Source: Planctomycetaceae bacterium (GTDB lineage Bacteria > Planctomycetota > UBA1135 > GCA-002686595). From it: a stretch of 64,000 nt of DNA. The notes below the pieces were generated by a model. It worked only from the letters and a program-made list of their open reading frames with translations, was not told the origin of the DNA and ran no database searches. Shown piece after piece: positions 36,201 to 46,102 of the stretch. The stretch covers positions 1 through 64,000 of the forward strand of contig WYBT01000063.1 of assembly GCA_011525785.1 (NCBI GenBank). Reading direction: 5' to 3'. Made by a program: the position numbers and the translations under genes. Each line of letters starts with the position of its first letter. The first letter of the stretch is position 1.

Positions 36201-38319
36201 CCGCGTCGACATGAGCCAGGTGCAGGACTGGCTGCACGAGATCTACCTCGACGGCGAAGTCGAGCAGCGCACGAACGGCGAGACGCAGTTGCGCGCCGCG
36301 GGCGTGTACATGGACCTGGTCGACGGACACGGCTGGGTGGTGGACGCCGTGCTCGACTTCGACCTGCCGATCGGCGGGAGGAGCTACAAGCTCAAGCTGC
36401 AGGCCGACTGGCTGCGCCACTCGCTCGATGGCTCGATGGAGTCGCGCAACGCCGTCGCGACCACCTGCGCGCACGACGAGCCGCACTACGTGATCCGCAT
36501 CGGCAAGTTCTCGCGCACGCCGCGGATGGTCGAGAGCATCGTCAAGGACCCCAAGACCGGCGTGGAGCGCACGGTCGAGAAGCTCGACGGCTTCGATGTC
36601 GCGTTGGAGGACAACGCGATCGACTTCTTCGGGCCCGTCGCGCTGCCGCTGCCGCGCATCGCGGGCCGCCAGGACAAGAACAGCAAGTTCGACGAGGAGT
36701 CGCTCTCGGTCGGCTCGATTGCGCTGCCGTCCTTCGGCCAGGACTCCAAACTCGGCACGTTCATCTCGGCCAACTTCACGACCGACATCGGGCCGATCGT
36801 CAAGGGCTTCCACTGGCTGCTCAACCGGCTGTTCTCGGGGAAGATCGCGCTGCCCAAGCCCGAGGGCAACACGCGCACGCACGCCGACCTCAACTCGCGC
36901 GGCCTGATCCTCGGCGTGGAGAGCACCTTCCAGGCCAAGGGGCACTACCGCTGGTCGGTGATCTTCGACGCGATCTACGACACCAAGCAGGACCGCGGCC
37001 TGGTGCGCGTCGACGAGAACGATCGCAGTGAAGGTCGCGCGTGGCTGCGTTCGCGGGGGCGCTACCTGCTCGGAACCGACGAGTGGATCGACGTGATCGT
37101 CACGCGCCAGAGCGATCCGGGCGTGCAGGCGGAGTTCTTCGAGAACGAGTACCTGCGCTTCGAAGAGCGCGAGACGCTGGTCCACTGGCGCAGCGCGGTC
37201 GACGAGCGCTACACCAGCGCCACGGCCGAGGCGCGGCTCGAAGACTTCCGCAGCGAGGTCGTCGACCAGCCGAGCGTGAACATCTTCAAGGGCCGCACGA
37301 GCGTCGGCTCGCTGGGGCCGCTCTCGATCGTGCAGAGCTCCTTGCTCACGCTCTCCAACCGCGCGCGCTTCGAAGGCGACCCGCGCTACAACGAGCGGCC
37401 GTTCGCCGACGGGCTGGGCGAGCGCGAGGTGCTGCGCGTCGACGGGCTCACTCGCTACGAGGCGCCGTGGACCGCGGGCAACTCTGGCGTGCGCTTGACG
37501 CCCTTCGTCGAAGGTCGCGCCACGGGTTGGAGCGAGAACGCGGCGCAGGACGATCGCGCGGCGCGCGTGGCGATGATCGCGGGCTTGCAGGCCTCGACCA
37601 CGTTCTGGAAGCGCTTCGACTCGGGCAGCTGGCACGTGTGGACGCCGACCGTCGGCTACCGCGGCGATCTCGCGCACTTCGACGGCGGCGAGAGCGTGGC
37701 GCGCTTCGACGCGGCCGACACGCCCATCGAGGGGCGCTACCTCGATCTGGCGCTGCGCTCGCGCTGGGAGCACCGCGAGCTGCGCAGCGACCTCGACGTC
37801 GAGGTGGTGCAGACCCACGCGCAGAGCCTGGCGCCGGGCGAGGACGAGGGCTGGCAGCCGATCCTCACGCGCTCGACCTGGCTCTCGCGGCTGGCGGGCA
37901 TGCCCTTCGGCGTCTCGCACGACGCGCGCTACGACCTCGCGAGCGGCGAGACCGACTACTCGCGCACGTTGGTGGGCTTCGAGCCGACTCCGGGCCTGGA
38001 CCTCGAGGTCGGCTACCACCGCGGCCGCGATTTGACCGGAGTCGAGCTGTACGACGCCGCCTCGGTCGGCGCGCGCTACCAGTTCACGCGCAAGTGGGAA
38101 GTCGAGGGACGTCAGACCTTCTCCGCGCGCGACTCCGGAGACAGCCTGGCGTACTCCGTCACGCTGCGCCGCATGGGCCACGACTTCGTGTTCGAGCTCG
38201 AGAACTCGGTGGTGGCGGGTGAAGGCCGTTCCTCGCTGCGCTTCAAATTCACGCCGCTGTTCGCCTGGCGCAGCGCTTCGCCCTCGCTGCTCGACCGGTG
38301 GCGCAACACGCGCCAGTGA
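33247..38319 (+). CDS. Giant LPS-transport protein: LptC-, LptA- and LptD-like regions in one chain
   Basis: This 1690-residue protein starts with one membrane anchor (YFLALVLLGALVLWWI), then an LptC-like periplasmic part. A very long run of OstA/LptA-type strands follows (residues ~60-1040, with repeated LE.....L.G.V patterns). Near residue 1075, NAVATTCAHDEPHYVIRIGK recalls the LptD 'TTC....PxW.l.A' element, and IDFFGPVALPLPRI its 'gvPvfY.Py' element. The last ~500 residues are a beta-barrel (LTRYEAPWTAGNSGVRLTPFVE, YSRTLVGFEPTPGLDLEVGY, WEVEGRQTFSARD). E. coli makes LptC, LptA and LptD as separate proteins. An inner-membrane anchor and an outer-membrane barrel in one chain would form a covalent bridge. 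The kdsD-kdsC context supports the assignment. Confidence 0.7.
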   Translation: MKRVGYFLALVLLGALVLWWIDRRTTRPPPTGGGGEAPTPVAPAPAQQGELTTIETGDDKRGQFSHSGPFELFLKDLEQADQPLWLHVKSRDSRTLEDGSIDLLEVEFERYDDTTRELTVDGRAGRARARLTGLGALDRATPIEVRDADLRHISSSRFSPLRFQAPHLQLDIDKQFALSDEMVSIIGTSFTGSGRGMTVDGIAQVLTLRSETRARLELDGGGEALLLGRGALVARSRPDLEERLGKDVVSIELEGGASLDVRAELPLQVDAQSLVLYGRIDQQRSSFTALYAEASREVIVRSRADGTFRSERLVLDFDPRGRPLRATFDGEPRLDLALRERALASVPRELLVEGEQLTVRGEGAGPLELFFGEQERFEFNGPAKMTLPALGTELSCRTRFEGRVAPNGSLSELIALGEVRANHAEWTVSSERIAVETLRDVNGRDAARLSAPERATLSGRTAELDDVALSSGSGLVVDLDRERIVVREARNITLEQQRAGVRTYWARADELYELDPRQLSFLAGGDVRFEGPQGAGRGERLEAWAIDRAELAGSPQAPARLVVSDNGRVWGAFDALFIEAQGQLVHARGDAHAGVDLDGLGYQLDAPWIVIAQRGASEQPDLAPDLQVDAGGGVRARVVRDEDELELYGERFHARADLVRDAQERERFEPSLSTVTGDVRFIHRGRLEMGGAGERLELRADRSARLTPAAGEKVRLAGRLPQSTATVEMLAAQADFSPERITALSVEADIDGLALGPSSSKLPPDARKVRVVAGALDCDERSIVLSDSVYIGGKTELLEAWDVDCGAALIRLEEQPASDVRESLNELVAWGGFQLRMSSMGGARGSVLEISGRKQLLTITGDASSDDSGLAVLERGETIWSAPRIELQLDTGYLRSDNAIVRPLALDARDSWSLTYEALEPLPAGDDTIQIFRNPIWRSGEAEVRAAWALAWVDSAKWRMMGRKSSSLTDDPDLQSQERRRRFFGRVDMSQVQDWLHEIYLDGEVEQRTNGETQLRAAGVYMDLVDGHGWVVDAVLDFDLPIGGRSYKLKLQADWLRHSLDGSMESRNAVATTCAHDEPHYVIRIGKFSRTPRMVESIVKDPKTGVERTVEKLDGFDVALEDNAIDFFGPVALPLPRIAGRQDKNSKFDEESLSVGSIALPSFGQDSKLGTFISANFTTDIGPIVKGFHWLLNRLFSGKIALPKPEGNTRTHADLNSRGLILGVESTFQAKGHYRWSVIFDAIYDTKQDRGLVRVDENDRSEGRAWLRSRGRYLLGTDEWIDVIVTRQSDPGVQAEFFENEYLRFEERETLVHWRSAVDERYTSATAEARLEDFRSEVVDQPSVNIFKGRTSVGSLGPLSIVQSSLLTLSNRARFEGDPRYNERPFADGLGEREVLRVDGLTRYEAPWTAGNSGVRLTPFVEGRATGWSENAAQDDRAARVAMIAGLQASTTFWKRFDSGSWHVWTPTVGYRGDLAHFDGGESVARFDAADTPIEGRYLDLALRSRWEHRELRSDLDVEVVQTHAQSLAPGEDEGWQPILTRSTWLSRLAGMPFGVSHDARYDLASGETDYSRTLVGFEPTPGLDLEVGYHRGRDLTGVELYDAASVGARYQFTRKWEVEGRQTFSARDSGDSLAYSVTLRRMGHDFVFELENSVVAGEGRSSLRFKFTPLFAWRSASPSLLDRWRNTRQ

Positions 38320-38337
38320 GCGCGACCCCCGGCCGGT

Positions 38338-38343
38338 TAGAAT
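38338..38343 (+). promoter_or_regulatory. Probable -10 element of tatA
   Basis: TAGAAT lies 10 nt before GTG 38354, leaving a leader of only a few nucleotides. Confidence 0.4.
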
Positions 38344-38353
38344 CCGCCGCGCC

Positions 38354-38746
38354 GTGGAGCTGTTCGGAATCTCGCCGCAGGAGCTGATCGTCGTCGCCGT
38401 CGTGGCGGTGATCGTGTTCGGCCAGCGCCTGCCGCAAGTGGCCGGCGAGGCGGCCGCGACGGTGCAGAAGCTCAAGCGCGCGCTGAACGATCTGCGGCGC
38501 GAGTCCGGCATCGACAACGAGATCCGCAACGCGCGCCGCGAGATCGAGACCAACGTGGTGCGGCCGCTGCGCGAGGTCGACGTCGCCGGAACCGTGCGGC
38601 GCGAAGTGCGCACAGCCGAGTCGGAGATCCAGGGCGCGCTCGCGACTCCGGCTTCGTCGCCGAGCGCGCCGCCCGTTGCTGCCGCTGACGCTACGCCGCC
38701 GGCGCCGGCTGAGCCCCAGGCGCCTCGGGATCCGAATCCAGGTTGA
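38354..38746 (+). CDS. tatA: Sec-independent translocase protein TatA/TatB
   Basis: GTG 38354 gives 130 residues: VELFGISPQELIVVAVVAVIVFG, QRLPQ, then an amphipathic helix (AATVQKLKRALNDLRRES). The FG-x-LP hinge after the single membrane helix is diagnostic of TatA/TatB. The Pro/Ala-rich tail is long. It forms the Tat export pore or its receptor side; TatA versus TatB cannot be settled by eye. The last ~56 bp overlap the convergent GspE-N gene. Confidence 0.85.
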   Translation: MELFGISPQELIVVAVVAVIVFGQRLPQVAGEAAATVQKLKRALNDLRRESGIDNEIRNARREIETNVVRPLREVDVAGTVRREVRTAESEIQGALATPASSPSAPPVAAADATPPAPAEPQAPRDPNPG

Positions 38747-39383
38747 GCAGCACGTTGGCGTCGCCCTCGTCGAAGATGTTCTTCCAGTCGAGGGCCTGGT
38801 CGCCGCCCGCCGCTGTCGGCGCTTCAGCGGGCAGATGCTCGGCCAGCCACTTGTTGTTGCCGTTGACCGTTCCAACCACGGGCATCACGTGCACGTCGGC
38901 GGTGGACGCCAACAGGCCCAGCACATCCGCGGGCACGAGCGCCGGCATGCAGATGGTGAGAACGCGTTTGTGGCGCGACAGCGGAGCGAGCCGGTGCTGC
39001 CGCAGGAAGTCGTGGTCGAGGCCCGCGAGCGCGTCCTTGCTGGGCGTGTAAAAGTCCACCGGCAGGAAGGCGAGGCCGTAGATCTCGCACACCACGCGCG
39101 AGAGGTCCCAGTCGCCGATCAACCCGTCCGCCACCAGCGCCTCGGTGAAGGGGATCGGACCGTGCAGCGAGGACTGGAGCGTGAGCTTGAGCCGCTGTGG
39201 ATCGACCAGACCCTTCTGGCCGAGCACCTCGGCCAAGCTGGCGTAGTCGAGTCGATGGCTGTTCTTCAAGGCGCGAATCCCAGGAGGTTCGGGCTGTATC
39301 GGACCCGCACCTCCCAGGACTGAAACCTCGCGTCGGGCGCTCGCAAGCGATTCCCCGAGCCGCCCCCAGTCGCCGCGCGCCAC
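38691..39383 (-). CDS. Stand-alone GspE N-terminal (MshEN-like) domain protein
   Basis: This 230-residue protein contains the type II secretion GspE-N pattern: LAEVLGQKGLVDPQRLKLTLQ, FTEALVADGLIGDWDLSRVVCEIYGLAFL, and LDHDFLRQHRLAPLSRHKRVLTICM. No ATPase domain follows; it ends in an acidic tail. Such domains bind nucleotides (c-di-GMP in some MshEN members) or a secretion partner. It starts 12 bp after gyrB and is probably co-transcribed with it. The role is unknown. Confidence 0.7.
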   Translation of the reverse strand: MARGDWGRLGESLASARREVSVLGGAGPIQPEPPGIRALKNSHRLDYASLAEVLGQKGLVDPQRLKLTLQSSLHGPIPFTEALVADGLIGDWDLSRVVCEIYGLAFLPVDFYTPSKDALAGLDHDFLRQHRLAPLSRHKRVLTICMPALVPADVLGLLASTADVHVMPVVGTVNGNNKWLAEHLPAEAPTAAGGDQALDWKNIFDEGDANVLLNLDSDPEAPGAQPAPAA

Positions 39384-39395
39384 TGCGCGCCGCGC

Positions 39396-41834
<2,439 letters not shown>

Positions 41835-42194
41835 TCAGCGTTCCAATCGGAATTCGACTCGTTGAATGCGTTCGCCGCCCAAGCGGCGATTGGCGGCGGC
41901 TCGATAGCCCTCGCCGGTGAAGCTCTTGAGTTCCTGGAGGTGCGCGGCGGACTTCACGTGCACCTCGAGAACGCCGTTCTCGAAGCGCACGGAGCGCGCC
42001 CGCGAGGCCATCGCAGGTCCGACCGCGTCGCGCCAGGCCTGGTGCACGCGCGCGTTCGAAAATTGGCGTTCCAGGCCGGACGAGCGCAGGTAGGCGCCGA
42101 GCACGTTGCGCAGCGAAGCCACTCCGCCGCGCTCTTTGCCCTGGGCTCGACCTCGCTCGCTTCCGGCTCGTTCGCTCACGCTCAGGTCAACCAT
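41835..42194 (-). CDS. dciA: DciA (DUF721) helicase-loading protein
   Basis: This 119-residue protein matches DUF721 (LRNVLGAYLRSSGLERQFSNARVHQAWRDAVGPAMASRARSVRFENGVLEVHV). DciA loads the replicative helicase DnaB in bacteria that lack DnaC/DnaI. Its place between dnaN and gyrB is a frequent arrangement. The start overlaps the dnaN stop by 8 bp. Confidence 0.85.
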   Translation of the reverse strand: MVDLSVSERAGSERGRAQGKERGGVASLRNVLGAYLRSSGLERQFSNARVHQAWRDAVGPAMASRARSVRFENGVLEVHVKSAAHLQELKSFTGEGYRAAANRRLGGERIQRVEFRLER

Positions 42195-43296
42195 CCACCG
42201 TGATCGGCATCACGATGTAGACGTAGTTCTCTCCCAGGATGAACTTGCCCGGGGAGGTCTTCTCGTTGAACTCGAGCCGGACGTGTCCGCTCTCGCAGTT
42301 CTTCAGCCCGTCCGCCACGTAGTCGGGGTTGAAGGCGATCTCCGCTGCGGCGCCCTTGAACTCGACGTCCATGTGCGCGCGCGCCGCGCCGCGGCCCGCC
42401 GACTGTCCGGTGAGCTCGAGACGGCCGGGGCTGAGGCTGAAGCGCACGGCGCGCGCTTCTTCGCCGGTGACGTTCGCCACCAGGCGGATCTTGCGCTCGA
42501 GCACCTGGGCCTCGGCTTCGCAGAAGTTGCGGCTCTCGGCCGGAATGACCGCCGAGTAGCGCGGGAAGTCGCCGTCGAGCAGACGCGCGAAGACCTCGGC
42601 ATTGCGTGTGCGCACGCCGATCTGTCCTTCGGCGAAGTGCAGCTTGACCGAGTCGAGCGCATCGGACATCACGCGGCAGAACAGCTGCATGCCCTTGGTC
42701 GGCACGATGCACGGGCGGCTGGGGCCGCTGCGACCTTGCGTGTCGATCGGCGAGTGCGCCAGCGCCAGGCGTCGTCCGTCGGTTGCGACCATGCGCAACA
42801 GGCTGTCGGCCACTTCGATCAGCACGCCGTGCATCGCGTAGCGGCCTTGCTCGCGCGCGGCGGCGAAGGCCGTGCGCCCGACCAGCGAGGTGAACGTTCC
42901 CGCTTGGAGGGTGAACGCGCCCTCTTCCTCGAAGCGCGACACGACCGGGAATTCCTCGGCGTCGGCGGTCACCAGCTCGCAGTCGTCGTCGCCGCAGCGG
43001 ATCTCGCACGTCGAGCCGCGCACTTCGATCTCGACCGTCTCGCCGGCGAGGTCGCGCACGAAGTCGTGCAGCACGCGCGCGGGCACCACCACGGTTCCCG
43101 GCTCGAGCACCTTGACGCCTTCGTCGATGGCGTAGCGGACGGAGACTTCCAGATCGGTTCCGACCAGCTCCAGGCGCTCGGCCGTCGCCACCATGCAGAC
43201 GTTGGTGAGGATCGGCTTGGGGCTCTTGGAGGGGATGACGTTGTTGGCGACAGCCAACCCTTCGCGCAGCTTCTCGCGCTCGCAGAGGACTTTCAT
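42187..43296 (-). CDS. dnaN: DNA polymerase III beta clamp
   Basis: This 369-residue protein begins MKVLCEREKLREGLAVANNVIPSKSPKPILTNVCM, the standard DnaN opening, and carries TVVVPARVLHDFVRDL and HSPIDTQGRSGPSRPCIVPTKGM. The end is LGENYVYIVMPITVDG; the usual ending is PVR, here shifted to ITVDG. It forms the sliding clamp. It is separated from dnaA by the candidate origin. Confidence 0.95.
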   Translation of the reverse strand: MKVLCEREKLREGLAVANNVIPSKSPKPILTNVCMVATAERLELVGTDLEVSVRYAIDEGVKVLEPGTVVVPARVLHDFVRDLAGETVEIEVRGSTCEIRCGDDDCELVTADAEEFPVVSRFEEEGAFTLQAGTFTSLVGRTAFAAAREQGRYAMHGVLIEVADSLLRMVATDGRRLALAHSPIDTQGRSGPSRPCIVPTKGMQLFCRVMSDALDSVKLHFAEGQIGVRTRNAEVFARLLDGDFPRYSAVIPAESRNFCEAEAQVLERKIRLVANVTGEEARAVRFSLSPGRLELTGQSAGRGAARAHMDVEFKGAAAEIAFNPDYVADGLKNCESGHVRLEFNEKTSPGKFILGENYVYIVMPITVDG

Positions 43297-43324
43297 GCGT
43301 GGATGGTGGGCAGGTGGAACAGGG

Positions 43325-43683
43325 TGTGGACGGCTCGCGTGCGGACGCGTGCTGCGCCGGAGTGCTGCCTGCTCAGCGTTGGCTGGCAGCGCGTCGCGGC
43401 GGTGTGGGGATTGAGGCTTGTGGATCGTTGATCAGAAGAAAGATCTTCATCTTCTCAGAGACCCCCGCCGAACGTTAGGAAGGCTGCGTCCGGAAAGCTC
43501 AAACCACGCGAGCGCAACAGGATACGCGCGAGGAGCGCTGTGGGGAAACACGGCTTGGCACGGTGGAGAGCCGGTGGAGTTCGCCCCGCTTGTGCACAGC
43601 CCTCCACAGACCCTCGGAGGCGCGTGGGAAGCGCGTCGAGTTGTGCACGGAAGCTGCAGGCGCTTTCCCCAAGGTTGTCCACG
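43325..43683. other. oriC: Candidate replication origin between dnaA and dnaN
   Basis: Eight DnaA-box-like 9-mers fall in 360 bp: TGTGGACGG (43325), TGTGGGGAT (43403), TGTGGATCG (43419), TGTGGGGAA (43539), TTGTGCACA (43590), CCCTCCACA (43600), TTGTGCACG (43641) and TTGTCCACG (43675). None is a perfect TTATCCACA, as is common in GC-rich genomes. An AT-richer patch at 43426-43460 (GTTGATCAGAAGAAAGATCTTC...) could be the unwinding element. The rest of the 43297-43954 gap has no gene; a structured stretch at 43763-43805 may be the dnaA terminator. Confidence 0.6.
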
Positions 43684-43954
43684 GCGTTGACGGGTTGGAA
43701 GCGGGCTCAGCGAGGGTGTCGGAGAGAGGGAGGAGGCGCGCGACGCGGCCAGTTGCGGTCGCGTTTCGAACCCAGGTGCATCGCTCGAACGATGGGTTTC
43801 GAGAACGTCGTCGGACGTGTCGCGCGTTCGTCGACGTCGGTCCTCAGCCAGGCTCAGGCGCGCAGTGCGCTGCGAGCCGAGCGGTGCGCTACGGCGCCGG
43901 CGTGGCGATGCGACCCAACGCTGTGGCCGCGTGGCCGCGCAGCGCGACGTGAAG

Positions 43955-45700
43955 TCAGCGCTGGAGCTGCGCGAGCAGGCCCTGGACCGTGCCGCGGAAG
44001 CGCTCGTCCGCGCGCATCTGCTTGTCGATCTGCTCCACGGCGTACAGCACGGTCGTGTGGTCGCGGCCGCCGAAGAAACCGCCGACCTCTTCGAGCGAGT
44101 GGCGGGTGATCGAGCGCGCCAGATACATGGCCACTTGGCGCGGGAACGCGATGGCCTTGGTGCGCCGGCGCGACTGCAGCTCGGTGACCTTGACCTGGAA
44201 GTGCGTGGTGACGACGCGCAGCACGTCGTCCATGGTCGGCTGGCCCTTGGGCTGCGTGAAGATGTCGCGCAGGAGGCGCCGCACCAGCTCGGGCGTGATC
44301 TCCTGGTGGTTGAGGCCGGCGTAGCTGATCAGGCGGTTCACGGCGCCTTCGAGCTCGCGGATGTTGGACTCGATGTGCTCGGCCAGCAGTTGGGCGACCT
44401 GCTCGGGCAATTCGTGGCCGCGCTCCCGGCTCTTGCGCTTCAAGATCGCCATGCGCGTCTCGTAGCAGGGCGTCTCGATCTCGGTGACCAGGCCCCACTT
44501 GAAGCGCGACACCAGCCGCTCCTGGAGCGTCGGGATCTCCTTGGGCGGGGAATCCGACGAGAGCACGATCTGCTTGCCGGCGTTGTAGAGCGTGTTGAAG
44601 GTGTGGAAGAACTCTTCCTGCGTGCGCTCCTTGTTCGCCAGCAGATGGATGTCGTCCACGACCAGCAGGTCGACGTTGCGGTACTTGGTGCGGAACTTGT
44701 GCAGGTCGCCGTTCTCGAGCGCGCTGATGAAGTGGTTGATGAACGTCTCGCACGAGAGGTACAGGATCCGCACCCCCGGCGAGCGATCGAGCAGCGAGTA
44801 GCACAGCGACTGCAGCAGGTGCGTCTTGCCGAGGCCGACGCTGCCGTGCAGGAAGAACGGGTTGTAGGACTTGCCCGGCGACTCCGACACGCCGACTGCC
44901 GCCGCGTAGGCGAAGCGGTTGCAGGGCCCGACGACGAAGTTGTCGAAGCGGTAGTTGGGGTTGAGCGTGACGTCCGAGCTCCACATCAGCCCGTTGTCAC
45001 TGCTGGCGCCGTTCCAGCGCGCGGAGTCGGCGTTCGAGCGCGCCGGCGCGACCTCGTTCACGCTCACCGCACCGGAGCGACGCGCCAGCCCGTCGGCTTC
45101 CGCGCCTTGGGCGGACCCGGCGCCTGAGTTCGCCGCACCCGCAGCATCGGCGGCCGTCGTCGCAGTCGGGTTCCCGGCCTCGTCCGTGCGCTGGCGGGGC
45201 GCGACCGTCAGTTCCGCGTCGACGATCAGTTCCACCGGGCAGGCCACGCCGAGCACGTCCTGAACGGCCTGTTCGAGCGCGCTGCGGTAGTTGGAGCGCA
45301 GCCAGTCGGCGGCGAAGGAGTTCTGCACCGCGATGCGCACCACGTCGGGCCCGGCGCGGCGCAGATCGGCGCGCCGGAACCAAGTCTCGAACTGCTCGCG
45401 CCGGATGCGGCGGCGGAGGGCCGCCTGGATGGCGCGCCAGCGCTCGCCGAGCTCTTCACCGGCCTGCGCGTCGGTCGCTGCGGGTGCGTCGAGTTCCGTC
45501 TCGCGCGTCGCCGCGTCCAGGTCGGACGGCGGACGGGGCATGAGCAGTTCGGCGGGCGCCGCAGCCGCGAGTTCGGCCGAAATGCCGGCTGCCGACGAAG
45601 CCGCCGCCAATGACGCCGTCGCTGCGAGCGGACGCGTGGCGTCGGAGGCCTCGAGGGCCTGGCTGGCGCCGACAGCGCCTCCGACTTGTTCCGACTGCAT
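43955..45700 (-). CDS. dnaA: Chromosomal replication initiator DnaA
   Basis: ATG 45700 gives 581 residues; the frame is open to 45886, but the extra part is low-complexity and reads through a DnaA-box-like site in the leader. Domain I is near residues 85-155 (RWRAIQAALRRRIRREQFETWFRRADL). A low-complexity domain II and the AAA+ domain (GSVGLGKTHLLQSL, LLVVDDIHLLANKERTQEEFF) follow. Domain IV carries the DnaA signature GGRDHTTVLYAVEQI. It binds DnaA boxes and opens the origin. The N-terminus before domain I is an unusual Ala-rich stretch of ~80 residues. Confidence 0.95.
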   Translation of the reverse strand: MQSEQVGGAVGASQALEASDATRPLAATASLAAASSAAGISAELAAAAPAELLMPRPPSDLDAATRETELDAPAATDAQAGEELGERWRAIQAALRRRIRREQFETWFRRADLRRAGPDVVRIAVQNSFAADWLRSNYRSALEQAVQDVLGVACPVELIVDAELTVAPRQRTDEAGNPTATTAADAAGAANSGAGSAQGAEADGLARRSGAVSVNEVAPARSNADSARWNGASSDNGLMWSSDVTLNPNYRFDNFVVGPCNRFAYAAAVGVSESPGKSYNPFFLHGSVGLGKTHLLQSLCYSLLDRSPGVRILYLSCETFINHFISALENGDLHKFRTKYRNVDLLVVDDIHLLANKERTQEEFFHTFNTLYNAGKQIVLSSDSPPKEIPTLQERLVSRFKWGLVTEIETPCYETRMAILKRKSRERGHELPEQVAQLLAEHIESNIRELEGAVNRLISYAGLNHQEITPELVRRLLRDIFTQPKGQPTMDDVLRVVTTHFQVKVTELQSRRRTKAIAFPRQVAMYLARSITRHSLEEVGGFFGGRDHTTVLYAVEQIDKQMRADERFRGTVQGLLAQLQR

Positions 45701-46102
45701 GGTCCGCCTCACTCCCCTGCTGACAACCGACCTGTCCACACCGAGCACCAGGACATCCCCCACCCGGACGTCCCGCTCGCTTCGACCCGCTCCGCCGCTT
45801 CCCGAGCGGTCTGCCCGGGCGCTGTCTGCAGCGCCCTCGCCAGTTGCCGCGCGGCTTCGACCCCGGGAGGGTGGAAGCGGCGGCATTTAGGCGACAACTT
45901 GAGTCCTAGTTCCCTCGTTGCGGGCATCGACTGGCGGGGAGAACGGCGTCGGTGTGGAGTCGGAAGCGACACCCGCGGGGACCGTCGAACTCGGAGCTGG
46001 CGGACCAGCGCTCGAGGCGCGTCGCGGTTCGAAAACGAGGGCGCATTCCAAGCGCACCCTCCGGGGCTGTCAACACGCATCCCGCGACTCTTGACTGGCA
46101 CT
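45701..46102. other. dnaA upstream region with a DnaA-box-like site
   Basis: No separate gene is supported in this 400-bp gap. CTGTCCACA at 45732-45740 (TGTGGACAG on the dnaA strand) lies about 32 bp before the dnaA start and may allow autoregulation. A further near-consensus box, ATATCCACA, lies at 46161-46169 inside the 3' end of the next gene. Confidence 0.45.

Noticed and set aside
34521-37031. Long alternative frame inside the Lpt-like gene
   Set aside because: Arg/Ala-rich translation with no domain pattern; a shadow of the true frame.
43763-43805. tRNA-like structure near the dnaA 3' end
   Set aside because: Imperfect inverted repeats with a TTCGAACCC stretch, but no acceptor stem or anticodon arm can be folded; more likely a terminator.
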